Source: JBBIRT01 sp037441725
GTDB taxonomy: Bacteria > Desulfobacterota > BSN033 > UBA1163
DNA: 19,887 nucleotides
Assembly (NCBI GenBank): GCA_037441725.1
Contig: JBBIRT010000060.1
Coordinates: forward strand, 1-19,887
Direction of reading: 5' to 3'
Position 1 is the stretch's first letter, and each line of letters opens with the position of its first letter. Shown here in pieces: positions 1 through 7,884 of the stretch. A program made the translations under genes and the position numbers. The notes beneath the pieces were generated by a model. The model was given only the letters and a program-made list of their open reading frames with translations, did not search any database and was not told where the DNA came from.

Positions 1-812
1 TGGAAATTGATTTCCAGCAAATCGATATCACAGAGGAGAAGTTTGATCCCAATACGGTCATCCGAAGTGAGCAGAAAAATATTGAGCGCTCCAATGCCAT
101 GACCGGAGGGGGAGTCTCCAGCGAGGCAAAGATCAATCAACCCCTTGATCAGAAATCAATCCCACCCAAATCCTTACCTCCCCCCTCTCCGTCCATCCAA
201 AGTAATTCCTCAGAACGTCAACATGAGATTCGAAATTATGAAATCTCAAAGATCAACAAGCATATCAAAAGCCCAATGGGAAATCTGCAGAGGATCTCAG
301 CTGCAGTCATTGTAGATGGGATCTATAAAGAAGGGACAGACTCACAGGGGGTGAAAACCAAGCTCTATCAACCCCGCTCCCCTGAAGAGATGAAAAACCT
401 GGAGAGTATTGTGAAAAAGGCTATTGGATTTGATGAGAAGAGGGGGGATCAGGTGGAGGTGATCACGATGCCTTTTTATTGGCAAGGATTAGAGGAGGAT
501 CTCCTGCCAGAAAAAGGGATTCCATGGCAGACTTATGTCATGCTGGGTTACAAGCCAATAGTCAGCCTTCTCATTGCTCTATTGTTCATTCTCTTCATTG
601 TCAGGCCTTTGTTTAAAAAGAGACCCTTAGTTTCGCCCAAAGAGCTTCCACTTGCTCAACCCTTGCCTTCTTCCATGATTCCAGAAGAGACCGGGCAGGA
701 GACCAGGCCAACTCATCCTGTCGATCTTAGGCAACAAACCTTACAACTGGTTCAGGGGGATCCTTCGAAGGCTGTTGGGATTGTTAAGGCATGGCTCCAT
801 GAGAGGGATTAA
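1..812 (+). CDS. fliF: Flagellar M-ring protein FliF, C-terminal part (5' end outside window)
   Basis: FliF builds the MS ring of the flagellar basal body in the inner membrane. Its C-terminal tail recruits FliG. The reading frame is open from base 3, upstream of the first ATG at 99, and reads EKFDPNTVIRSEQ, typical of the periplasmic ring-building region of FliF, so the gene runs in from outside the window. Visible parts are a low-complexity Pro/Ser-rich linker, a transmembrane helix (about bases 545-615, SLLIALLFILFIV) followed by basic residues, and a cytoplasmic tail ending AVGIVKAWLHERD. That ending matches the hydrophobic FliG-binding helix that closes FliF proteins. It lies 8 bases upstream of fliG on the same strand, as in most fli operons. 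Identification is firm; only the N-terminal portion is missing. Confidence 0.93.
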   Translation, partial: EIDFQQIDITEEKFDPNTVIRSEQKNIERSNAMTGGGVSSEAKINQPLDQKSIPPKSLPPPSPSIQSNSSERQHEIRNYEISKINKHIKSPMGNLQRISAAVIVDGIYKEGTDSQGVKTKLYQPRSPEEMKNLESIVKKAIGFDEKRGDQVEVITMPFYWQGLEEDLLPEKGIPWQTYVMLGYKPIVSLLIALLFILFIVRPLFKKRPLVSPKELPLAQPLPSSMIPEETGQETRPTHPVDLRQQTLQLVQGDPSKAVGIVKAWLHERD

Positions 813-820
813 AGTTTCTA

Positions 821-1837
821 ATGGCGAATGAGAGATTAACAGGACCACAAAAGGCAGCCATCTTGCTCTTTTCAGTTGGAGAAGAGGCGGCTTCAACCAT
901 TGTGAAGCAATTGGAAGAGGATGAGATCAAGAAATTGGGGACCTCCATTTCAAAGATCTCTTCCATCTCTCCAAAGATTTTAAACAATGTCTTTTCTGAG
1001 TTTAATGAATTGGCTTCCTCTATCCTTCCCATTCAAATTGGCTATGATGGGGGAGCCCAATTTATCAAGAAGGTGGTCTCCAAAGCCGTTGAGGGAGGCA
1101 AGGCCCAGAGTCTCCTTGAAGAGATTCAGGAGAAAGGAAAATGGAATCTATTTCAGAAGATACGTCAACTGGACCCCAAGACCATCGCCAACTTTATTCG
1201 GCATGAGCATCCCCAGACCATTGCCATCATCCTTACCCATCTGGATACAACCCAGACGGCAGATATTTTAGAAGAATTGCCTCCCACCCTTCAGACCGAT
1301 GTGATCCGTCGGATTGCTGAACTGGATGACGTTCCTCCTGGAATCATTGAGGAGATTGACCAGGCCCTTCAGGAAGAGATTTCAATGATCAAAGGGTTTG
1401 AGGGTCAACAGAAAGGTGGGGTCCGTTTGGTGGCAGAAATCCTCAATCAGATGGATAGTTCTGTGGAAAGCACGATTCTCAAAGGGATTGAAGAGCAGAA
1501 GCAAGGGCTGGCTGAGGAGATCCGAAAGCTGATGTTCGTTTTTGAAGACCTGATTCAGGTCAATGATCAAAGCATTATGGCGATCTTGAAAGAGGTGAAC
1601 AATGAAACCTTGATGATGGCCATGAAAACAGCATCTGAAGAGCTCAAAGAGAAGCTATTTAAAAATATGTCAGAGAGGGCAGCCCAAATGCTGAAAGAGG
1701 ACTTAGAAGTGATGGGTCCTGTTCGTTTAAAAGATGTTGAGGCAGCCCAGCAGTCCATTCTTAAAATTGCAAAAAAATTAGAAAGTGAAGGGAAGATTGT
1801 CCTGATGAGCAAGGGTAAGGAGGAGGTTTTTGTCTAA
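821..1837 (+). CDS. fliG: Flagellar motor switch protein FliG
   Basis: FliG is the rotor protein that couples the MS ring (FliF) to the C ring and receives torque from the stator. At 338 aa it has normal length. The N-terminal domain begins MANERLTGPQKAAILL and contains the usual FSVGEE segment. The middle domain carries the EHPQ motif at residues 129-132 and GGVRLVAEILN at 199-209. The C-terminal torque domain contains KLMFVFEDL (about 236-243), the charged region known to interact with MotA in this family. The ATG at 821 follows the fliF stop closely. The 3' end overlaps fliH by 8 bases, which points to translational coupling. Nothing is unusual. Confidence 0.97.
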   Translation: MANERLTGPQKAAILLFSVGEEAASTIVKQLEEDEIKKLGTSISKISSISPKILNNVFSEFNELASSILPIQIGYDGGAQFIKKVVSKAVEGGKAQSLLEEIQEKGKWNLFQKIRQLDPKTIANFIRHEHPQTIAIILTHLDTTQTADILEELPPTLQTDVIRRIAELDDVPPGIIEEIDQALQEEISMIKGFEGQQKGGVRLVAEILNQMDSSVESTILKGIEEQKQGLAEEIRKLMFVFEDLIQVNDQSIMAILKEVNNETLMMAMKTASEELKEKLFKNMSERAAQMLKEDLEVMGPVRLKDVEAAQQSILKIAKKLESEGKIVLMSKGKEEVFV

Positions 1838-2528
1838 GAAATTCAACTCAGAGCCCTTCTCTTCATCTCCCAATCCAGAGATTAGTTTTGAAGAGATTTG
1901 GCCTTCCTTTCCCCCGAAGACCTATTCCTCAGCCTTATCCCAGTATATGAAAGAGGTTGAGGCGAGGATATTAAGGGAAGTAAAAGAAAGAGTCAATCTT
2001 ATCGAAAAGGAGGCTTACGAGAAGGGATTTGCCCAAGGAGAAAGGGATGGTCTGGAAATGGGGCAGAAGAGGGTTGAGGCTATCCTCCATCAATTAAAGA
2101 ATATCATCCACGAGATTGAGCAGCAGAGGGAAGCCCTCTATCATCTCTATGAGAAAGAGATGCTCCAATTAGTATTTAGCCTCAGCAAGAAGATCATCCA
2201 TCATGAGGTATCGATCCAACCAGAAATCATTCTTAAAACATTGCAAGAAGCCCTCCAATATTTGGTCGTCCAAAAAAAGGTGACCCTCCACCTAAATCCT
2301 GTGGATTATCAATACCTATCCGCCCACTTAGAAAAGTCTCCCTTGCCCCTCGGGGATCAGGGAAAGGTGAAGGTGGTGGAGGATCCCTCCATCACTCGTG
2401 GGGGATGTCTCTTAGAGACTCCCTATGGGAAAATAGATGCTACGCTTGAAAGCCAATTTGAAGAGATTGTTTCATTCATATGGAAGAGGAGAGAGTCTTT
2501 CGATTTAACTCAACAGACAAATCCATGA
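1830..2528 (+). CDS. fliH: Flagellar export apparatus protein FliH (TTG start)
   Basis: FliH is the peripheral stalk-like regulator of the flagellar type III export ATPase FliI. The 232-aa product has a charged helical middle section (about residues 45-110) predicted to form coiled coil, and a C-terminal domain ending in a TRGGCLLETPYGKIDATLE-type segment, which is the characteristic FliH/YscL signature. The start is TTG at 1830, inside the end of fliG. A strong Shine-Dalgarno sequence, AAGGAGGAGG at 1817-1826, sits just upstream, and no suitable ATG exists nearby. The stop overlaps a candidate fliI ATG by 4 bases (ATGA, 2525-2528). The gene position between fliG and fliI supports the call. 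Confidence 0.92.
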   Translation: MSKKFNSEPFSSSPNPEISFEEIWPSFPPKTYSSALSQYMKEVEARILREVKERVNLIEKEAYEKGFAQGERDGLEMGQKRVEAILHQLKNIIHEIEQQREALYHLYEKEMLQLVFSLSKKIIHHEVSIQPEIILKTLQEALQYLVVQKKVTLHLNPVDYQYLSAHLEKSPLPLGDQGKVKVVEDPSITRGGCLLETPYGKIDATLESQFEEIVSFIWKRRESFDLTQQTNP

Positions 2529-3850
2529 CCCTTCCATCATTTTCCAGTTGGTTTCAATATCATCGGTTCATTCAAGATGCAAAGACCATTAAACCTTATG
2601 GATGGGTGAGCCAGGTCATTGGCCTGGTGATTGAGGGGACAGGGCCTGCCTCGGCCATTGGTGACATGTGTCATATCCAGGGGAAGAAAGGAGAAAGGCC
2701 AATTCCTGCAGAGGTGGTTGGGTTTAAAGAGAATAAGACGCTATTGATGCCATTAGGAGAGATGAAGGGGATAGAACCGGGATGTCGGATTATTCCATTA
2801 GGAGGCTCAGCTAAAGTTAGGGTGGGTAAGGGTTTATTGGGTAGGATATTGGATGGGCTTGGAAACCCAATTGATAGGAAAGGTCCCCTTACCTTAAGAG
2901 AAGAATATCCCCTTTATCGAGAGCCTCCCCATCCCCTATTAAGGAGAAGGATCTCAGAGCCAATGGATGTTGGGGTAAGGGCGATCAATAGTCTTTTAAC
3001 CCTCGGTAAAGGCCAAAGAATAGCTATCTTTGCAGGTTCAGGAGTTGGGAAAAGCATGCTTTTGGGGATGATGGCTCGATATACGGGTGCTCAAGCCAAT
3101 GTGGTTGCCCTGATCGGAGAACGAGGCAGGGAGGTGAGGGAATTCATTGAGAGGGATCTTGGAGAAGAAGGGTTGAGAAGGTCAGTGGTCATTGTTGCCA
3201 CTTCCGATCAACCTCCCCTGATTCGAATCCGAGGGATCTATTTGGCCACCGCGATTGCAGAATATTTTAGGGATCAGGGGATGGATGTTCTGTTGATGAT
3301 GGATTCCATTACACGATTTGCCATGGCTTCTCGGGAGGTTGGATTGGCCATTGGAGAACCGCCCACTTCAAAAGGGTATACTCCGAGTGTGTTTGCCCAA
3401 TTGCCAAGATTATTAGAGCGGGTCGGAACAACCCCTGATCAAGGGAGCATCACGGGTATCTATAATGTATTGGTCGAAGGGGACGACATGAATGATCCTG
3501 TTGCAGATACGATTCGTTCCATTGTGGATGGCCACATTGTACTCTCCCGTGAGCTGGCCAATCAGAATCATTACCCGGCAATCGATATCCTGAGCAGCAT
3601 CAGCCGGGTGATGGTGGATATTGTGGATTCGGATCATCTTTCAGCACGAAATCAGTTAATTTCCTCCCTGGCCACTTATAAAAGGGCTGAGGATTTGATT
3701 CAGATTGGAGCCTATGTCGAAGGAAGTCATCCGAGGATCGATGAGGCCATCAAAAAGATGCCCCAAATCAATCAATTCCTCTGCCAGGGGATAAATGAGA
3801 AGGCAAGTTTCGAAGACAGTGTGAATCAATTAAAATCGCTTTTTCAATAG
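2525..3850 (+). CDS. fliI: Flagellum-specific type III export ATPase FliI
   Basis: FliI is the cytoplasmic hexameric ATPase of the flagellar export gate and is related to F1 beta. Counted from ATG 2525 it has 441 aa, normal for the family. It shows Walker A AGSGVGKS (170-177), the GERGREVREF block (198-207) with the catalytic Glu region, Walker B VLLMMD (255-260) and the SREVGLAIGEPP segment that follows. An upstream in-frame ATG at 2480 would add 15 residues that lie wholly inside fliH. The start at 2525 is preferred because it gives the common ATGA stop/start overlap with fliH and an N-terminus of the usual length. No good ribosome binding site precedes either start, so translational coupling to fliH is likely. 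Confidence 0.95.
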   Translation: MTLPSFSSWFQYHRFIQDAKTIKPYGWVSQVIGLVIEGTGPASAIGDMCHIQGKKGERPIPAEVVGFKENKTLLMPLGEMKGIEPGCRIIPLGGSAKVRVGKGLLGRILDGLGNPIDRKGPLTLREEYPLYREPPHPLLRRRISEPMDVGVRAINSLLTLGKGQRIAIFAGSGVGKSMLLGMMARYTGAQANVVALIGERGREVREFIERDLGEEGLRRSVVIVATSDQPPLIRIRGIYLATAIAEYFRDQGMDVLLMMDSITRFAMASREVGLAIGEPPTSKGYTPSVFAQLPRLLERVGTTPDQGSITGIYNVLVEGDDMNDPVADTIRSIVDGHIVLSRELANQNHYPAIDILSSISRVMVDIVDSDHLSARNQLISSLATYKRAEDLIQIGAYVEGSHPRIDEAIKKMPQINQFLCQGINEKASFEDSVNQLKSLFQ

Positions 3851-3856
3851 TCTCAC

Positions 3857-4312
3857 ATGCGATTCTCTTATCGATTACAGAGTATTCTAAATTGGAAAAT
3901 AGATTTGGAAGAACAATCCAAAATGAGGTTGGCTAAGAAGATAGAACGGTTGAGAAAACAGGAGGAGGAGGTCCAAACATTGGTCCAGAAGAGGTTCGAA
4001 AACGACGAAGAACTCCAACGAAAGATGAAGGGAGGGATCCCTCTTGGAGCATATCTGATCCATAAACAGTATGGGGAAGTTAGTTATGAAGATCTCCTTT
4101 TGAAAAAGGGTTTAAAAAAGAGAACAGAGATTGAGATCGAAGGGGAGCGGGAGAATCTAATCGGATTGATGAAGGAAAGGAAGATGTTGGAAAAGATTAA
4201 AGAGAAAAGATTAAAAAAGTTCTTTAAAGAGATGGAGAAGAAAGAACAGGATCAGATCGATGAATGGTTTGTTCAAAGATATCCAATCCTTTCAAATAAA
4301 AGAAGCAAGTGA
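3857..4312 (+). CDS. fliJ: Flagellar export chaperone FliJ
   Basis: FliJ is the small coiled-coil stalk protein that sits in the FliI hexamer and links it to the export gate FlhA. The 151-aa product starts MRFSYRLQSILNWK, the usual FliJ opening (Phe, Arg, Leu, and a hydrophobic Leu-x-x-hydrophobic pattern). It is then almost entirely charged heptad-like helix rich in Lys and Glu, with no cysteine and no membrane segment. Sequence conservation in FliJ is always low, so the call rests on length, N-terminal pattern, coiled-coil composition and position 6 bases after fliI. It is the last flagellar gene before a hairpin at 4412-4440. Confidence 0.88.
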   Translation: MRFSYRLQSILNWKIDLEEQSKMRLAKKIERLRKQEEEVQTLVQKRFENDEELQRKMKGGIPLGAYLIHKQYGEVSYEDLLLKKGLKKRTEIEIEGERENLIGLMKERKMLEKIKEKRLKKFFKEMEKKEQDQIDEWFVQRYPILSNKRSK

Positions 4313-4411
4313 TTCCCTATCCTATTCACCCTGATCAATGACCCTTCCTAAGTCCTTTTAAAACCTTCTTGGTTGCATAAACTGATTGAACATGCTAAAT
4401 TTTCAGCTATG

Positions 4412-4440
4412 AAGGGACAACGATAAGAGATTGTCCTTTT
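4412..4440 (+). terminator. Hairpin with short T tract after the fli operon
   Basis: Bases 4412-4420 (AAGGGACAA) pair with 4431-4439 (TTGTCCTTT). They form a 9-bp stem with one G-U pair and a 10-base loop, and the 3' arm runs into TTTT (4437-4440). This resembles a modest Rho-independent terminator for the flagellar operon. The T tract is short, so termination may be partial. Alternatively it is a 5' leader hairpin of surE: a weak promoter-like pair, TTGCAT (4373-4378) and TAAATT (4396-4401) with 17-base spacing, lies just upstream. Confidence 0.5.
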
Positions 4441-4468
4441 GACTTATTTGAACCTGTCCATTGATCCT

Positions 4469-5227
4469 ATGAAGAGGGAGCGATCAATTATCTTGGTGAC
4501 CAATGATGATGGGATCTACTCGAAAGGAATCTTTGCCTTGGCAAAGACCCTTCAGGAGATGGGAGAGGTCTTCGTTGTTGCCCCTGACCGTGAAAAGAGT
4601 GCAGTGGCCCATTCCCTCACGTTGCATCGACCCTTACGGGTAGAAAGGATTAGAAAGAACTTTTATGCTGTTGACGGGACTCCAGCAGATTGTGTCCATC
4701 TTGGAGTGAATTCGATCCTTCCTGAAAAACCCTGTTTGATCGTTTCTGGGATTAACAAGGGGGGAAATCTTGGAGACGATATCAATTATTCTGGGACGGT
4801 CTCTGCAGCCTTTGAAGGAACCCTATTAGGAATCCCTTCCTTTGCCATCTCCCTGGTTTCGAGAAGCCATTTCAAATTTGATGTGGCTGCTCGATTTGCC
4901 TTAAGGGTGGCTCGATATATTATCCGTCGGGGGCTTCCTGAGGGAACCTTTCTCAATATCAATATTCCAAATCTCAATGAGAAGGAGATCAAATCCTATA
5001 AAATTACCCGGCAGGGCAGGTGGATTCGAAATGGGAGCGGAGTGATCGAAAAGATGGATCCAAGGGGGAGAAAATATTACTGGATCGGGGGAGGCCAATT
5101 CCTCTTAGATCATCGAAAAGATACAGATATTGAAGCCATTTCGAAATCTCATATTTCGATTACCCCCCTCAACCTTGACTTGACTAACTATTCCTCCCTT
5201 CGAGAATTAAAGAAGTGGAGGTTATAA
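4469..5227 (+). CDS. surE: 5'/3'-nucleotidase SurE (survival protein)
   Basis: SurE is a metal-dependent phosphatase acting on nucleoside 5'- and 3'-monophosphates, sometimes also on short polyphosphate. It is linked to stationary-phase survival. The protein begins MKRERSIILVTNDDG. The NDDG motif supplies the metal-binding Asp pair, and the further family blocks VVAPDREKSAVAHSLT, DGTPADCVHLG and VSGINKGGNLGDDINYSGTVSAA are all present. The ATG at 4469 gives 252 aa, the usual length. A TTG at 4439 in the same frame would add 10 residues but lies in the 3' arm of the hairpin at 4412-4440, so it is not preferred. No strong Shine-Dalgarno precedes either start. FBPA/ase follows after 47 bases. 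Confidence 0.95.
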   Translation: MKRERSIILVTNDDGIYSKGIFALAKTLQEMGEVFVVAPDREKSAVAHSLTLHRPLRVERIRKNFYAVDGTPADCVHLGVNSILPEKPCLIVSGINKGGNLGDDINYSGTVSAAFEGTLLGIPSFAISLVSRSHFKFDVAARFALRVARYIIRRGLPEGTFLNINIPNLNEKEIKSYKITRQGRWIRNGSGVIEKMDPRGRKYYWIGGGQFLLDHRKDTDIEAISKSHISITPLNLDLTNYSSLRELKKWRL

Positions 5228-5263
5228 TATTAAAATTTCAGGGTGTTAACATTCTAATATCTT

Positions 5264-5269
5264 AGGAGG
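5264..5269 (+). promoter_or_regulatory. Strong Shine-Dalgarno of the FBP aldolase/phosphatase gene
   Basis: AGGAGG lies 5 bases before the ATG at 5275. It is the strongest ribosome binding site in the plus-strand metabolic run and fixes the start of the gene. Confidence 0.8.
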
Positions 5270-5274
5270 CGAAT

Positions 5275-6378
5275 ATGAAAACGACATTGAGTATTATTAA
5301 GGCAGACATCGGGAGCATTGGGGGGCATATTCGACCCAGCGAAAGATTGGTCTCAGAGGTCAAAAATTACATTGCCCAAAAGGGCAAAGGAATCATTTCT
5401 GATTTCTTCATTAGTTATACGGGGGATGATATTGCCATTCTTTTCTCTCATACCCTTGGGAAAGGGAGTGAAAAAATTCATCAATTGGCCTGGGACGCCT
5501 TTGTCTCAGGAACAAAAGTGGCAAAGGATCAAGGGCTTTATGGAGCAGGACAGGATCTGCTAAAGGACTCCTTCTCAGGAAATGTAAAGGGAATGGGTCC
5601 TGCTGTGGCCGAAATGGAGTTTGAAGAAAGACCGAATGAACCTTTTCTCTTCTTTGCAGCAGATAAAACCGATCCTGGTGCCTATAATCTCCCACTCTAT
5701 TTAGCCTTTGCCGATCCAATGTATAACGCAGGATTAATTCTCAGTCCCTCCATGAACAAGGGGTTTCGGTTCGTCATCATGGATGTCAATTATACAGAGG
5801 GGGATCGGGTGATTGAACTGAATGCCCCTGAGGAGATCTACGATATTGCAGCCCTTTTAAGAGACAACCAACGATTTGTCATTGAAGCCATCTATTCCAG
5901 AAACAACGGGGAGATCGCTGTTTCTGTAAGCACCACACGACTCCATAACATTGCCGGGAAGTATACCGGAAAGGATGACCCTGTGATGTTGGTGAGGGTT
6001 CAGGGAGCCTTTCCTGCAACAGGTGAGGTGCTTGCCCCATATAATATCGGACATTATGTGGCAGGATTTATGAGGGGGAGTCATACGGGTCCTTTGATGC
6101 CGGTTCGGATCAATTCTTCGATCTCTTATTTCGATGGCCCACCTGTCGTAGCCTGTCATGCCTTTTGTGTTCATAACGGTAAGTTCACCGAACCTGCAGA
6201 TGCCTTTGATCATCCCTATTGGGATTGGGTGAGGGACAAGGTATCTCGAAAGGCTACAGAACTTCGTCAACAAGGTTTTTCAGGAGCCGCCATGTTGCCT
6301 TATAATGAACTCGAGTATGGTGGAATTGTTGAGAAGATGGCCATGCTGGATAAAAGGTTTGTAGTAAGGAAGTCATGA
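5275..6378 (+). CDS. fbp: Bifunctional fructose-1,6-bisphosphate aldolase/phosphatase (class V FBPase)
   Basis: This archaeal-type enzyme condenses DHAP with glyceraldehyde-3-phosphate to FBP and dephosphorylates it to fructose-6-phosphate, a one-way gluconeogenic step. The 367-aa sequence matches the family from end to end: MKTTLSIIKADIGSIGGH at the N-terminus, the metal-binding GDD region (about 50-52), GLYGAGQDLLKDSFSGNV (about 87-104), ADKTDPGAYNLPLY (129-142) and RGSHTGPLMPV near the C-terminal third. The Schiff-base motif is YTGKDDPVM. Tyr230 and Lys233 correspond to the Tyr229/Lys232 pair described for the Sulfolobus enzyme, so aldolase activity should be intact. The cytoplasmic protein lacks a signal peptide. 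A second, unrelated aldolase lies at 9445. The family is typical of archaea and deep-branching, often thermophilic or anaerobic bacteria. Confidence 0.95.
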   Translation: MKTTLSIIKADIGSIGGHIRPSERLVSEVKNYIAQKGKGIISDFFISYTGDDIAILFSHTLGKGSEKIHQLAWDAFVSGTKVAKDQGLYGAGQDLLKDSFSGNVKGMGPAVAEMEFEERPNEPFLFFAADKTDPGAYNLPLYLAFADPMYNAGLILSPSMNKGFRFVIMDVNYTEGDRVIELNAPEEIYDIAALLRDNQRFVIEAIYSRNNGEIAVSVSTTRLHNIAGKYTGKDDPVMLVRVQGAFPATGEVLAPYNIGHYVAGFMRGSHTGPLMPVRINSSISYFDGPPVVACHAFCVHNGKFTEPADAFDHPYWDWVRDKVSRKATELRQQGFSGAAMLPYNELEYGGIVEKMAMLDKRFVVRKS

Positions 6379-6453
6379 CTTGGAACCCATTGATTAGAGT
6401 CGCTCCATTTCCCTACCCGTGAATATAGGATACCCAAGTTGGAAGAGATCCCA

Positions 6454-7791
6454 ATGGAGAAACGGGTCTATATCGAAACCTATGGTTGTCAAATGAATGA
6501 ACATGACTCGGAGAGAATCCTCTATCTCTTGAAGGGGTTTGATTACTCTGAAACCAAGGAACCCAGAGAGGCGGACCTCATCCTGATCAATACCTGTAGT
6601 GTTCGGGAGAAACCTGAACATAAGGTTTATAGCGCTTTGGGAAGATATCGACGGCTAAAAGAAAAGAGGGGAACAATCATTGGGGTTGCTGGATGTGTTG
6701 CCCAGCAAGAAGGGGAAAAACTTTTAGATCGAATCCCTTATTTAGATATGGTGATTGGAACACAAGCCATTCCTATGCTACCCCAATTGCTACAAAGGAT
6801 GGAAGTGTCGGGGGAGAGGATTTGTGAGATAGGTTTTGATGCTCATGGAGAATATTTAAAGACGGTTCTCCCCCGAAGACCTTTTGGGGAGGTTAAATCC
6901 TATGTGACTATCATGCAAGGATGTGACCACTTCTGTTCATTTTGTATCGTTCCTTATGTGAGGGGAAGAGAGAGGAGCAGGCCCAGTCAAGAGATCCTCG
7001 AAGAGGTGAGTCACTTAGCAGGAATGGGAGTCAAAGAGGTTTGTCTCCTTGGCCAAAATGTGAATGGTTATGGGAAAGGGTTGGAGGAGAAGATCAGTTT
7101 TTCTGAACTTCTTTACCGGATTCACGAAATTGATGAAATTGAGAGAATTCGATTTACCACCTCCCATCCTAAAGATCTATCAGAGGAGTTGATTCATGCC
7201 TTTTCAATATTGAAAAAGCTCTGTGAACATATTCACCTTCCTTTCCAATCAGGTTCGAATAGAATCTTGAAGGCCATGCATCGGGGATATACCCAAGAAG
7301 CCTACCTTGAAAAGATAGACCGCCTCAAAGCGGCTTGCCCTTCCATCGCGATTACCTCTGATGTGATTGTTGGATTTCCAGGGGAGGAGGAGGAGGATTT
7401 TGAAGAAACCTTAAAGCTTATCCAGAAAGTCCGGTTTGATGATCTCTTTTCATTTAAATTCTCGCCCAGGAAAGGAACCCGAGCAGCCCAATTGGGGGGC
7501 CAGGTTGAAGAGAGGGTGAAGCAACAAAGACTTTCCATGCTCCAGGAGATTCAGAAAGAAATCACCCTTCAAAAGAATCAGGGATTAGAGGGATATGTTG
7601 AAGAGGTGTTGGTGGATGGCAAGAGTAAACAGAGTCCTCAGGAAGTCACAGGCAGGACCCGATCCAATAAGATTGTCAATTTTCCTGGAGCCATGAGCTT
7701 AGTGGGAAAGGTCGTCAAAGTTAAAATCACAAGGGGTTATGCTCACTCCCTCAGGGGAGAGATGGTTTCAGCCCCAGATCACTCAATTTAA
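6454..7791 (+). CDS. miaB: tRNA-2-methylthio-N6-isopentenyladenosine-37 synthase MiaB
   Basis: MiaB is a radical SAM methylthiotransferase that converts i6A37 to ms2i6A37 in tRNAs reading UNN codons. Counted from ATG 6454 it has 445 aa. The N-terminal UPF0004 domain provides the three cysteines of the auxiliary [4Fe-4S] cluster: Cys12 (TYGCQMNEHDSE), Cys48 (INTCSVREKPEHKV, the signature that separates MiaB from RimO and MtaB) and Cys81. The radical SAM cluster motif is Cys157-x3-Cys161-x2-Cys164 (QGCDHFCSFC), followed by VPYVRGRERSR. A C-terminal TRAM domain covers roughly the last 65 residues. An in-frame TTG at 6439 is possible, but GGAAGAG at 6441-6447 is well placed as the ribosome binding site for ATG 6454. 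Confidence 0.95.
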   Translation: MEKRVYIETYGCQMNEHDSERILYLLKGFDYSETKEPREADLILINTCSVREKPEHKVYSALGRYRRLKEKRGTIIGVAGCVAQQEGEKLLDRIPYLDMVIGTQAIPMLPQLLQRMEVSGERICEIGFDAHGEYLKTVLPRRPFGEVKSYVTIMQGCDHFCSFCIVPYVRGRERSRPSQEILEEVSHLAGMGVKEVCLLGQNVNGYGKGLEEKISFSELLYRIHEIDEIERIRFTTSHPKDLSEELIHAFSILKKLCEHIHLPFQSGSNRILKAMHRGYTQEAYLEKIDRLKAACPSIAITSDVIVGFPGEEEEDFEETLKLIQKVRFDDLFSFKFSPRKGTRAAQLGGQVEERVKQQRLSMLQEIQKEITLQKNQGLEGYVEEVLVDGKSKQSPQEVTGRTRSNKIVNFPGAMSLVGKVVKVKITRGYAHSLRGEMVSAPDHSI

Positions 7792-7884
7792 AAGATTTAA
7801 AAAGCTTTGGAAGGGTGTATTTGGAATGAATCTTGGGTCTATTAAACATTTTCTTGCCTAAGTTAACCTGAATAGGAGTTTCTT

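Noticed and set aside
2480..2524. Upstream ATG of fliI at 2480
   Set aside because: It would add 15 residues lying within fliH, not expected of FliI. The ATGA overlap at 2525 is the more usual coupling.
4439..4468. TTG start of surE at 4439
   Set aside because: It lies in the 3' arm of the hairpin at 4412-4440. ATG 4469 yields the standard SurE N-terminus.
5411..6273. Minus-strand ORFs of 102 and 138 codons opposite the FBP aldolase/phosphatase
   Set aside because: The plus-strand protein matches its family from end to end. The antisense products are low-quality and unrecognisable.
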